A DNA stretch of 17,636 nt from Muribaculaceae bacterium (lineage in GTDB: Bacteria > Bacteroidota > Bacteroidia > Bacteroidales > Muribaculaceae). A program made the position numbers and the translations under genes. A model generated the notes under the pieces. It was not told where the DNA came from. It was given only the letters and a program-made list of their open reading frames with translations, and searched no databases. Positions 1 to 9,100 of this stretch are shown piece by piece. The stretch's first letter is position 1. Each line of letters begins with the position of its first letter. The DNA lies in assembly GCA_016302215.1 (NCBI GenBank), contig JAEDNZ010000018.1, positions 1-17,636 on the forward strand. The letters are read 5' to 3'.

Positions 1-56
1 AAATTATTGATATGCGCAAATTATCACAATACGCCGCGTACATCACATCGCTGTCG

Positions 57-1826
57 CTACCGCAGCGTTATCGCCATGATGGTGATATCATCGCTTTGTG
101 GCTCGCCGTCACTGTAGCGCGCCACTGACGCCATCGTGGCCTCTATGATTTGGCCGGAGCCTTGAGCCGCGCCTACCGTCTCTATCAGTCGCTGCTCGCC
201 GTAGAGATGGTGCTCTCTGTTCATAGCCTCGGTCACGCCATCTGTATAGGCCACGATGGTGTCACCCTCGTGCAGCTGCAACGATTGCTCGCGATAGCCA
301 TACTGCTCCATGACACCGACCGCCATATTGGGCAACACGTCAATGGTGGCAGCGAGCCCGCCTATCACCGACACCGGGCGCGTGTGGCCGGCGTTGCAGT
401 AGCGCAGACTTCGCTCGATAGGGTCATACACGCCCACTATCATGGTGCAAAACGTCATCTGTGGATTGTGACGCGACAGCACGTCATTGATTTCGCTCAC
501 GATAGCCGCCGGGCCGTCACACCGCGACACCGCGCTGCGGAAGAGCGAGCACACCTGCGTCATAAACAGCGCAGCTGACACGCCTTTGCCCGACACGTCA
601 CCCACCACAAAGACAAGCTCACGACCTCTCACCACATAGTCATACAGGTCACCACCGGTCTCCTTGGCCGGCTTGAGACACGTAGCGAGACTGAAATCCT
701 CGGTCTCAGCCGCCGAGGGCCTGAGGATTGACAGCTGCATCTGCGATGCTAACCGCAGCTCGCTCTGCATCGCCACGCGGTGTCGGAGGTTATTGCGCAT
801 CTGACGGAATATCACCACACAGCACAGCAGCATCAGCGCCATGCCTATGAGAGCCACAACAGTAACGATATTGGCAGTGTGTATGACAGCAGCATAGATG
901 GCATCTTCACTGCACACCACTATTACTCGCCACGGTATGTGCCGCAGCTCCTCCGAATACACATAGTGCCTTTCGCCTCCAAAATCGGCCACATAGCGCA
1001 CCTCCGGCGACGTCACCTCGGCACTATCCGGGCGTTGCAGCACCCCGGAGCGCTGCAGCTCTCGCTGCATTTCTTCGGCGCTGCTATAGCGCCGAGCATC
1101 GTAGTTGTATGTTGAGGTGATAATGGCATTGGCATCGTCAACAAGGAAGATGCCCGAATTGTCAGCACCGTAGGGCAGCACCTTCGACAACCGATGCCGC
1201 AGGTCGCTAACATCATAATTGACGGCAAAGGCGGCAAAGAAGCGGCCGCTCACATCATATATGGGCACATAGCACACCACGCGCCGCCCGGCGATAGGCG
1301 ACTCTGACGAGGGCACGCTCCATATCGCGCCGTGCGCCGTCTGTAGCCGCTTATAATTCTCTGACGCCGCAAAATCATAGCTCTCTGACAGGTCATATCG
1401 CGTGTAGTCGCCCCGCTTGAGCGATGGCGCATAGATGCCGTGCTTGCCTCCGGGCAAGGCGTCGGGCGCGAAGATAAACATTGCCGTGCTTGCGTGCTTG
1501 TTTATCTCGAGGAAGTCATCAAGCACCTCATACACCGTGGCCTTCAGCTCTGTCTTATACTTATCTGAGATATATAGCTCCGTGCTCGAGGTGCCATCGG
1601 CCTGGACGTGCTCGCGAGTGTATAGCAGACCGGTGAGAAAGCTGATGGTAGCCGTCTCTGACATGCGCAGCGACCGGTCGGTATAGTCACTCACCCTATT
1701 GACAAGCATAGCATTGAGCTTATCGGCATCGCGCAGCTCCTCCCCCTCCACATATTTATATGTCATAAACATAGTGGCGGCAAAGACCATCAGTGAGCAT
1801 ACCAGTGTCAAGATGATACGTTTCAT
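57..1826 (-). CDS. Membrane sensor phosphatase: Cache-like periplasmic domain plus SpoIIE/RsbU PP2C domain
   Basis: 589 residues. This is probably a Mn/Mg-dependent serine phosphatase that dephosphorylates a STAS-domain antagonist in answer to an extracytoplasmic signal. One membrane helix (about 4-24) is followed by a roughly 290-residue periplasmic region that reads like a double Cache sensor, and then a second helix (about 316-339). No clear HAMP domain is seen; only a short linker leads to the RsbU-type entry helix (SELRLASQMQLSIL, 355-368). The catalytic PP2C domain (about 375-589) keeps its metal-binding acidic residues: GGD at 391-393, GDVSGKG with D410, YTDG with D529, and SDD at 578-580. 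It is the last gene of the locus, and its ATG lies 2 bases after the transferase stop, which suggests translational coupling. The likely substrate is the STAS protein encoded first in the locus. Fold and activity are solid; the ligand and the pairing are inferred. No clear terminator is seen in the 56 bases downstream. Confidence 0.93.
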   Translation of the reverse strand: MKRIILTLVCSLMVFAATMFMTYKYVEGEELRDADKLNAMLVNRVSDYTDRSLRMSETATISFLTGLLYTREHVQADGTSSTELYISDKYKTELKATVYEVLDDFLEINKHASTAMFIFAPDALPGGKHGIYAPSLKRGDYTRYDLSESYDFAASENYKRLQTAHGAIWSVPSSESPIAGRRVVCYVPIYDVSGRFFAAFAVNYDVSDLRHRLSKVLPYGADNSGIFLVDDANAIITSTYNYDARRYSSAEEMQRELQRSGVLQRPDSAEVTSPEVRYVADFGGERHYVYSEELRHIPWRVIVVCSEDAIYAAVIHTANIVTVVALIGMALMLLCCVVIFRQMRNNLRHRVAMQSELRLASQMQLSILRPSAAETEDFSLATCLKPAKETGGDLYDYVVRGRELVFVVGDVSGKGVSAALFMTQVCSLFRSAVSRCDGPAAIVSEINDVLSRHNPQMTFCTMIVGVYDPIERSLRYCNAGHTRPVSVIGGLAATIDVLPNMAVGVMEQYGYREQSLQLHEGDTIVAYTDGVTEAMNREHHLYGEQRLIETVGAAQGSGQIIEATMASVARYSDGEPQSDDITIMAITLR

Positions 1827-1828
1827 AG

Positions 1829-2449
1829 CTATATACTCGTGATTTCTTGTTTATGTTTTATGTGTGTACAAATGGTATATACATATCGGCCGGCCTCGCT
1901 GATATGTGTGTCAAAATGGTATCTGTCGTATGGATATCGTCTCGACAACGATGGCATATCGTCAATAATCCCCACCCCTTCGAGCTTGACAAGCGACTCC
2001 TTGCGCGTCCACTGCTGCGCAAATCGTGCCGCCGGATCATCAGCCGTCATAATATCGGCTATCTCCTCGGCGCTGAAACAGCGCTCACACAGCTCCGCGT
2101 CAACGGCTTCAGGAATAGCCTCTACATCAACGCCTACAGGCGCATCGCCGAGAGCACACACCACGGCGCGCGAGCAATGGCTCTTATTGAAATGCAAGTC
2201 GGGGCGATGCACAAATATGGGCTTGCCCCCGGCATCGGCCACGCCGCACTGTGGCAACGCACTCGCCCCGGTGACCTCACCTACAAGGTCGAGCAGCAAG
2301 CCATCGGCCACCAACGACTGCGCCCGCCCGCTGCGATACTTATACCGCTGCGCGCGTGCTCGGCACTCCGGCGTGAGCCGCGCCGCAAGCCCCGCCAACT
2401 CTCCGTCAGTGATGGACTCCGGATTTTCAAACACCTTCACCCGCAGCAT
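1829..2449 (-). CDS. Sfp-type 4'-phosphopantetheinyl transferase
   Basis: 206 residues. It transfers the 4'-phosphopantetheine arm of coenzyme A to the serine of carrier domains, turning apo-synthetase into holo-synthetase in the cytoplasm. Family motifs appear in order: GKPIF (75-79), the FNKSH block (87-91, the usual FNISHS), GVDVE with metal ligands D108 and E110 (106-110), and WTRKESLVK (147-155) with K150, E151 and K155, matching WxxKEAxxK. Its length fits the Sfp/Gsp group and not the short AcpS group. Its natural targets are the two carrier serines of the synthetase in this locus (S974 and S2003). It starts 2 bases after the exporter-kinase stop and ends 2 bases before the phosphatase start. 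Both junctions read TAGCTATG on the coding strand, so the three genes are probably translated in a coupled way. Confidence 0.94.
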   Translation of the reverse strand: MLRVKVFENPESITDGELAGLAARLTPECRARAQRYKYRSGRAQSLVADGLLLDLVGEVTGASALPQCGVADAGGKPIFVHRPDLHFNKSHCSRAVVCALGDAPVGVDVEAIPEAVDAELCERCFSAEEIADIMTADDPAARFAQQWTRKESLVKLEGVGIIDDMPSLSRRYPYDRYHFDTHISEAGRYVYTICTHIKHKQEITSI

Positions 2450-2451
2450 AG

Positions 2452-4185
2452 CTATGCCTCCTTGTCGCTAATATCAATCTTCACCATAGTCATATTTTGG
2501 CCAAACTGATATTTATACGAAATATCCGTAGCCAATCCGTTGGCTATCATCAACCCATAGCCCTTGTCTTTGTTTTCTATGGGATTGAATGGCTTGCCGT
2601 CATCTGTGATTGAGAGCGTTACTACATTGTCTCTGATGACGAGCCTCACATCGGCGTAGGCATGCTCATTCGTCTGGCCGCTGTGGCGCGTGATATTTGA
2701 CATCAGCTCCTCGGCCACCACACGCACCTTGAAAATCGCACTCGTACTCAGCCGCCGTCCTTTAAGCCACTCTGACAGCTGCTCAAAGCTGCTGTGCATA
2801 GCCTCAGCGGTATATGCGTATGAGAAATCAAGCGAGGGATACCTCACGCCCTTGGGCAGCAACAGCACCGGCATCAGGTTTTTGTCTCGCTGCGTCTTGA
2901 CACGCGCCACTATCAGCACCACGACGGCCACAAAGGCATAGGCTATGAGATTGCTCCACCACACCATGGCCGGACATTGTGTAGCAGTAAGCCACATCAC
3001 CGGTATCACCGCTAAATTGAGAAAGAAGCTGATAAAATTGGCGAGTGCCGTCTGATGCAATAGCTTGTAATTGACCATCAACAGATACAGCACACAGAAG
3101 AGCCAAAAGGCCACACCATATATCCTCACGCCGCCACAACACTCTGTCAGCAGTCCCTCCGGGCAATCAAACATGCGCGCCACAAGCTCCGGCGCCACAC
3201 ACATCACCGCGCACGCACACGCAAGGCTGATGTTGAGAAATCTGAATGCCGTGAACACCGTCAGCCTATGTCCATAGCTGTCGCCCATGCCCAATTGCAG
3301 CGCCGCAAGCTGCTGCATCGTGGCGCACGACCCCGACACAAACATATTATATATGGTCATGATGTTGAGCATAACGGAGAATATAAACAGCTTATCATGG
3401 CCCAGCGAGCCACCGATAATAGTCTGAGTGCTATATAGATACACCGTCATGCAGATGCTCGCCACTGCGAAGGGCATGCCGCTGCCGCACGCCTCGCGCA
3501 ACCCCGACAGCCGCAACCCCGATAGGTCAATCCTATACTGCGAGCGCCCACCCACATAGTGGCTCAGCATTATCACGCACGCCACAGCGTGGCCTATCAG
3601 TGTAGCCACCGAGCTGCCCGCAACGCCCATATCAAACACCTTGATAAGCACGATATCCATCGTCAGATTTACCGCGTTATCAATTATCATTGCCACGGAC
3701 ACCAACTTAGGCGAGCCGTCAATGGCAGTAAATCCTCCAAGGAAATACACCGCTAAAAACAGCGGCGTGCCTATCAATAGCGGCACAAAATATTGCATCG
3801 AATAGGCGCGCAGCGCTTCACCGGTGCATATGGCATCAACGACCACCCCGGGGCAGATGATGCCCACCGCGGTCTCCGCAAACCCATATATCAGCAGCAC
3901 GATGATGGCCATCGTGAACAGCCCGTTGGCTCGGCGCCGGTCATTGCTCCCCAGGGCTTTCGCCACAAGGATGCTCGCCCCGAGGCCCACCAACTGATAA
4001 AAGGTGTAATTACCCTGTATGATAGGCTTGCTCAGCGACGTCGCTGACATGGCATTGTAATCGATGAGGTGGCTCACGATGATGCCATCTACGATATTTC
4101 CAAGCATCGCCGACAGAGCCGTGAGTATCGATGCGCCGAGAAACATCTTGAAAGCCTTGCCCGTAAGATATGATTTGCGCTGCAT
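2452..4185 (-). CDS. MATE-family multidrug/metabolite exporter fused to a C-terminal RsbW-like HATPase domain
   Basis: 577 residues. Residues about 1-430 form a MATE (NorM/DinF-like) transporter: a long run of hydrophobic helices with a typical first-helix region (MLGNIVDGIIVSHL, 27-40) and no signal peptide. MATE proteins are inner-membrane antiporters driven by H+ or Na+, usually about 440-460 residues long. The extra roughly 120 residues (about 455-577, bases 2452-2823) form a GHKL ATPase domain of the SpoIIAB/RsbW serine-kinase type: an N box (AEELMSNITRHSG, 491-503, with E493 and N497), a G1 box (DDGKPFNP, 528-535), a G2 box (KGYGLMIANGL, 541-551) and a final strand with NMTMVKI (564-570). 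There is no histidine phosphoacceptor domain, so it is not a two-component kinase. It lies between the outer-membrane protein gene (15-base gap) and the transferase gene (2-base gap). Export of the peptide product is the natural guess. The ATPase half should bind the STAS protein. The fused layout is clear in the reading frame; the function is inferred. Confidence 0.92.
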   Translation of the reverse strand: MQRKSYLTGKAFKMFLGASILTALSAMLGNIVDGIIVSHLIDYNAMSATSLSKPIIQGNYTFYQLVGLGASILVAKALGSNDRRRANGLFTMAIIVLLIYGFAETAVGIICPGVVVDAICTGEALRAYSMQYFVPLLIGTPLFLAVYFLGGFTAIDGSPKLVSVAMIIDNAVNLTMDIVLIKVFDMGVAGSSVATLIGHAVACVIMLSHYVGGRSQYRIDLSGLRLSGLREACGSGMPFAVASICMTVYLYSTQTIIGGSLGHDKLFIFSVMLNIMTIYNMFVSGSCATMQQLAALQLGMGDSYGHRLTVFTAFRFLNISLACACAVMCVAPELVARMFDCPEGLLTECCGGVRIYGVAFWLFCVLYLLMVNYKLLHQTALANFISFFLNLAVIPVMWLTATQCPAMVWWSNLIAYAFVAVVVLIVARVKTQRDKNLMPVLLLPKGVRYPSLDFSYAYTAEAMHSSFEQLSEWLKGRRLSTSAIFKVRVVAEELMSNITRHSGQTNEHAYADVRLVIRDNVVTLSITDDGKPFNPIENKDKGYGLMIANGLATDISYKYQFGQNMTMVKIDISDKEA

Positions 4186-4200
4186 ATTTTTCTCTTCTCG

Positions 4201-6165
4201 CTAAAATAAATAATTGATAGCCATACCTATGCTATTGCTCACCGGCCGGTATTCCTTGATGACGGATGTATTCTCTGATGAGATATCCTTATCTTTGGCC
4301 ATCCCATCAAGACCGATGGTGCCATAGACTGATACATTCACCGGTCCCCAGCTCTTTGACACATTGATATTGGCGTGTGCACTACTGCCAAACGTTGACG
4401 CCAGGCGCGACACCTTGCTGTAATAGATAATGCCTAACGAGGTGTTCCACCCTCGCGGCAGCTGCCACGCCGGCAGCACGGAGATGTTGAAGTAATCATA
4501 ATGGTCCTTCTCTTCAAACACACGCTGGGTGTTGTGATACACATTGGCCGCCAGCGACAGGGTGAACCTGCGGTAGCTGTATATCGCCATAAGGTTGCCG
4601 CTGAAGATGTCATTTGTGCCGTCATTGACGTAGGTGCGATACCTTAGCGACAGCCCCATAGCCCCCGGCGGCGGCGTGACCATATCAAAATAGGGGCATA
4701 CGATGTCGCTGACATGGTTATATCTGCCTCCTACATTGACCTGCAACGAGTGATGGCCCGAGTGCAATAGCGCTATATATTCGGCTCCTACCTGGTGCAG
4801 CAACATGGTGGTAAGCTCCACATTGCCCTTTGTATATACCATATCCAATGGATGATATATCAGATATGGATAGCACTGCTCGGCCGTGGGGCGCTGCAAC
4901 GCGCGATCAAGCGTCAGCCTCACGGTGTGGGCCGGCGTGATATGCCACTCACCCATCACATTGAAAGTAAAATCGTTGCGCCGCTGCTTGAAGTCCTTTT
5001 TGGCATCAATATTTTGCCTGTATAGATGATATTGAGCAGCAGCCTTAAAGCTGATATTACCAAGAGTGCTCTCCGCGCTGATATATGGCATAAGATAAGA
5101 GGCGTCGCCCGAAACATCGCTCCGGGCTACTGATGCATCTTCAAAGCTATTGTCTATATTTGACATCTGCTGCGAGACCCACGTCTTGCTGCCATTCAAC
5201 CCCGCCGTCAAGTCCAGATAGTGCTTATCCGTCGTCCCGCGCAGCACTGACACCTTGAGCTCTACCTTGCCCGCGAGGTTATGACTGCGCTTATGGTTAT
5301 CATAAGCTCTTACTGCATAATCATTATAGCTATTGTCTTGCGGCGAATACACATGCTGTGCCTCGACGGTCAGCTTGGAGCGCTTGCGTATAGCGTGCTC
5401 ATACTTGAGATAGCTTTGCAGCGACGTGTTGCCGGCATACTGCTTGGCCGGCCGGTCGGAGGCATCGCCACTCCCAAGCATATCTCGCCGCCCTGACCTA
5501 TGCTCGGACACATTTATCTTTATCAAATCACGCATCGTTGGCATATATGTGCAATACACCCGCGCCATCTGACTCCAGAATTTTGTAGTCGTCTCTGTGG
5601 TCAGCGCCGAACCCGCCGGCGCGCCACCGACATAGCCCTGCGAGGTAGCGCGCTCAGTGCCATAGTAGTAGTCGGCCATCGCAAGCCCTCGCACAAGCAC
5701 CTTCTTGGAGCGAACGGCCACATTCACTTGACCCATAACGTCGGTGGGATAAGTAGCGCTGACAGCCGCGCTGCCCCACGTCTTTCGTTCTCTCGACAGC
5801 GGCTCACGCAGGGTGATGTCTATCGATCCGCCCTGACCATTGTTGAGGTAGCTTGACACGGGGCTGTCACTTATCTCTATCTTTTCTATGTCATTGAGGC
5901 GCAATTGATAGAGCGTCACATCTGAGGCGTTGCCCACGCTAATGCCCTGTATTTTTATGTCATAGTGAGTTATGGCTGACCACCCCGGGCGCTCCAAAAG
6001 CTCCGGTAGCAACGACAGCATCGTCGCCACATCGGTGTTAGGCGCCAGATTGAGCGAGTCGGCATAAATCACCTTCTTGTCAAGGCTAACCTCTATAGCC
6101 TGCGTTGCCGCACTCATGCTGCACGTGGCCAGCAAAGAGATTATTGTGATTATCACAAATCGCAT
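4201..6165 (-). CDS. Outer-membrane beta-barrel protein with TonB-receptor-like plug domain
   Basis: 654 residues. A Sec signal peptide is clear (hydrophobic 3-18, AxA-type cleavage near SAATQA, 18-23). Residues about 35-120 resemble a TonB-dependent receptor plug: a segment like the usual 'LPG' stretch (MLSLLPEL, 49-56), then YDIKIQG (68-74), DIEKIEISDSP (92-102) and NNGQGGSIDITL (108-119). The rest (about 125-654) is alternating amphipathic strands ending in NYLF, with a terminal aromatic residue typical of outer-membrane barrels. It lacks the N-terminal carboxypeptidase-regulatory-like domain common in Bacteroidetes SusC-type receptors, I see no TonB box, and it is shorter than SusC (about 1000 residues). 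No SusD partner gene is next to it. Placed 26 bases after the synthetase and 15 bases before the exporter, it may pass the product through the outer membrane, take it back up, or sense it. The barrel and plug call is firm; transport direction is unknown. Confidence 0.85.
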   Translation of the reverse strand: MRFVIITIISLLATCSMSAATQAIEVSLDKKVIYADSLNLAPNTDVATMLSLLPELLERPGWSAITHYDIKIQGISVGNASDVTLYQLRLNDIEKIEISDSPVSSYLNNGQGGSIDITLREPLSRERKTWGSAAVSATYPTDVMGQVNVAVRSKKVLVRGLAMADYYYGTERATSQGYVGGAPAGSALTTETTTKFWSQMARVYCTYMPTMRDLIKINVSEHRSGRRDMLGSGDASDRPAKQYAGNTSLQSYLKYEHAIRKRSKLTVEAQHVYSPQDNSYNDYAVRAYDNHKRSHNLAGKVELKVSVLRGTTDKHYLDLTAGLNGSKTWVSQQMSNIDNSFEDASVARSDVSGDASYLMPYISAESTLGNISFKAAAQYHLYRQNIDAKKDFKQRRNDFTFNVMGEWHITPAHTVRLTLDRALQRPTAEQCYPYLIYHPLDMVYTKGNVELTTMLLHQVGAEYIALLHSGHHSLQVNVGGRYNHVSDIVCPYFDMVTPPPGAMGLSLRYRTYVNDGTNDIFSGNLMAIYSYRRFTLSLAANVYHNTQRVFEEKDHYDYFNISVLPAWQLPRGWNTSLGIIYYSKVSRLASTFGSSAHANINVSKSWGPVNVSVYGTIGLDGMAKDKDISSENTSVIKEYRPVSNSIGMAINYLF

Positions 6166-6191
6166 ATATTCACCTATTTACAACATCTTTC

Positions 6192-9100
6192 TTAACGCTT
6201 ATCTTCAAAGAAGTCAAGCGCTGCGATAGCGCTGATAAAGCGCTGCACATAATCCATTGATGTGATATTCCAGTGAAAGCCCAGGCGTGCAAGCACATTG
6301 ATGGTGTACGGATTATACTTCTTGAAAATCGACACCTTATCCTTACCTACTGCCTTATAGGCCAGCATTGACTGCAACACTTTGGCCTTCTCGGGGTCTT
6401 GGGCGGCTTCCATAAGCCGCTGCTGGAATTCCTCATCTTCAACCTCCTCGATATTCACCTTCAGCGTAGCGGCCATAGCTCTCACCACATCGCCAAGCAG
6501 CTGGGTGTGGTTGTTGAACGGGTGGAACACGCAGCACTCCTTGGGCGTCGTCGCAAGCAGCAGCACCGCACGCGCAACCTCATCGATGGGTGAGAACTCC
6601 ATAGTGCCCATGGCCTGCGTATAGCTGATGGCGCCGAGCATCTGGAAGATATGCAGCCTGCCCATAGCCGAGTTTGACCGGAAGTTGATTTGGAACTCGC
6701 CATCGACAGCACGCGGTGCCAAGTTGCCCAAGCGCACCACCTTGGCCACCAATCCTTTGTTGATAATCGACTCAAGCACTATGCGCTCGGCGATAAACTT
6801 GGAGTGGGTGTATTTGCTGCTGAGCGTCTGTCCGAAGTAGTGCATCTGCTCGCTGAAGTCAGTATTCGGGTCCGGATAGCCGTTGACTGACTGGCCGCCC
6901 GTGCTGTTGGTGCTCGTCTGTATCAGGCGTGCGCCGCGCTTGAGGCAGAAATCCACACAGTTTTGCAAGCCGCCGATATTGATATCCTCTATCTCGGTGC
7001 CCTCGGAGAAGTGCTTGACGATGGCCGCACAGTTGATGACCGTATCCACTTCGCCCACCTTGTCAAAGGCCTGCGGGTTGGTGACATCGCCATCTATGAC
7101 TATCATCTGTGTGCCGAAGCGCTCCTTGTAGCTCTTCTCAAAGTAATAGAACAGCAGGTTGCGCAGGCGTGCCTCGCTGCTGACGCCGTTGCGCCCGTGA
7201 CGCACCAGGCAATACACCTTGGCTTCCGGCTGCTCCTTCAGATGATGCTCAAGCAGGTCATGTAAGATATGGATACCGAGATAGCCGTTGGCGCCCGTCA
7301 GCAGCACATTGCCCAAAGCGAGGCGCTCGCCGCGGCGATAGCTGTCGAGCGTATTATTGGCAAGCAAGTTATTGATGGCGCTATAATCATAGTCTGTGAC
7401 CTCGCTGTCGGCGGCTGCCGCCTCGTCGTCGCTATCGGCGGCCGACACAAGGCGTGCCAACTGCTGCGGTGTGGTGTTTTTGAATATGTCGGCATACGCC
7501 ACCTCATAGCCTATTCGCTGAGCCTCTATCATCACGCGCGTCACCGTCAGCGACGTGCCGCCGAGGTCAAAGAACGAGTCGGCGGCGCTGACCTTGTCAA
7601 GCGACAGTATCCGGGCGAAGATGTTGCAAAACGCCTCCTCAGCTTTGGTGCGGGGCGCCACATAGTCGCCGCCCACCTTGGCCAACTGCGGCTCCGGCAG
7701 GTGCTTGACATCGGTCTTGCCATTGGGGGTAAGGGGGAACTTTTCAAGCTGCAGATATGCCGTGGGCACCATATAGCGCGTCAGCGTCTGGCTTATCTCG
7801 CTCTTCAGCTCCTCGATATCGATAGTGCGCTCGGCCGTGTAATAGGCGGCAAGGTGCTCCACATTGTCAATCTTGCGCACCATAGCCACTGCCTGCTTGA
7901 CGCCCGCCACCTTGCAGATGGCAGCCTCTACCTCACCAAGCTCAATACGCAAGCCGCGCAGCTTGATTTGGTTGTCCATACGACCAAGCACCATCACATC
8001 GCCGCCCTCGCTCCACCGGGCATAGTCGCCCGAGCGATAACATCTCACGCCCTTATAGGTCACAAATCGCTCGCGAGTCTGCTCGGGCAGGTTGTTGTAG
8101 CCTTTGGCTACGCCCACACCGCCGATGTACAGCTCGCCCACGACACCCGCCGGCAACTCATTGCCATCGACGTCAACCACATACTCTATGTAATTAAGCA
8201 GCGGCTGACCTATGCTGATGACATCGGTGTGCGTCAGCTCCTTGCAGTTTGACGACACGGTAATCTCCGTGGGCCCGTAGGTGTTGAAGATGCGCGCCTT
8301 GGTGATGTGATGCAGACGGCTCAGCAGCTTGTCGCTGTAAGCCTCGCCGCCGCTAAGGATGCACTTACACTTGGCCAGAGCATCGCAAAACTCCGGCAGC
8401 TCCATATAATTGAGCAGGCGCGACGGCGTGGCATTAAAGATGTCGGCGCCGGTGGACTTGAACAGGCGCGCAAGCTCGATGGGGTTGTTGCAGCTGCCCT
8501 CATCGGCAAGCACAAAGGTCAAGCCGTTGAAGAAGCAAAAGCCATACTCCTTAAGCGACATATCAAAGGACAGGGTGGTCACGCTCAGGAAACACGACCC
8601 CTCGGTGGCCATTGCATGTATGTGGCGATTGGCCGGGTGGCATTGCAAGTAGTTGCAAATGCCCTCATGGCGCAGCATCACGCCCTTAGGCCGGCCCGTG
8701 GACCCGGACGTATATATCAGATATACCAAGTCATCGGGCGTAACATCTACACCGGGGTTATCCACATTTGTGTTGTCGGCGCTGAGCAGTTCGGCTATGT
8801 CTATTGCCTTGCTGCCATGCTCGGCGAGATGCTCTGCCGTGGTGACGACAAATGTGGCGTCTGAGTCCTCGGTGATGAGCGAGATGCGCTCGGCAGGATA
8901 TTCGGGGTCACAAGGTATATATGCAGCGCCGGCCTTTGACACGCCATAGAATGTCAAGAGCACCGCACTGGTGCGCGGCAGCAGCACCACCACGCGGTCG
9001 CCTTTCTTCACCCCGCGTGCCATCAGTGCGTGGGCTATACGATTGGCCTCGCGGTTAAACTCGGCGTAAGTGAGCGTGCGGTCTGAGGCTATCAGAGCCG

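Noticed and set aside
1..56. Small inverted repeat around TACGCGGCGTA downstream of the phosphatase gene as a terminator.
   Set aside because: The stem is only about 4 bp and no T-run follows on the minus strand.
2452..2823. Reading the ATPase domain of the exporter fusion as a two-component sensor kinase.
   Set aside because: No phosphoacceptor His region, HAMP or receiver domain is present; the size and box spacing fit the RsbW/SpoIIAB group instead.
6117..6165. Possible lipoprotein signal (LATC) in the outer-membrane barrel protein.
   Set aside because: The residue before Cys is Thr, not the usual Gly, Ala or Ser, and barrel proteins of this kind use ordinary signal peptidase I; a good AxA site follows.
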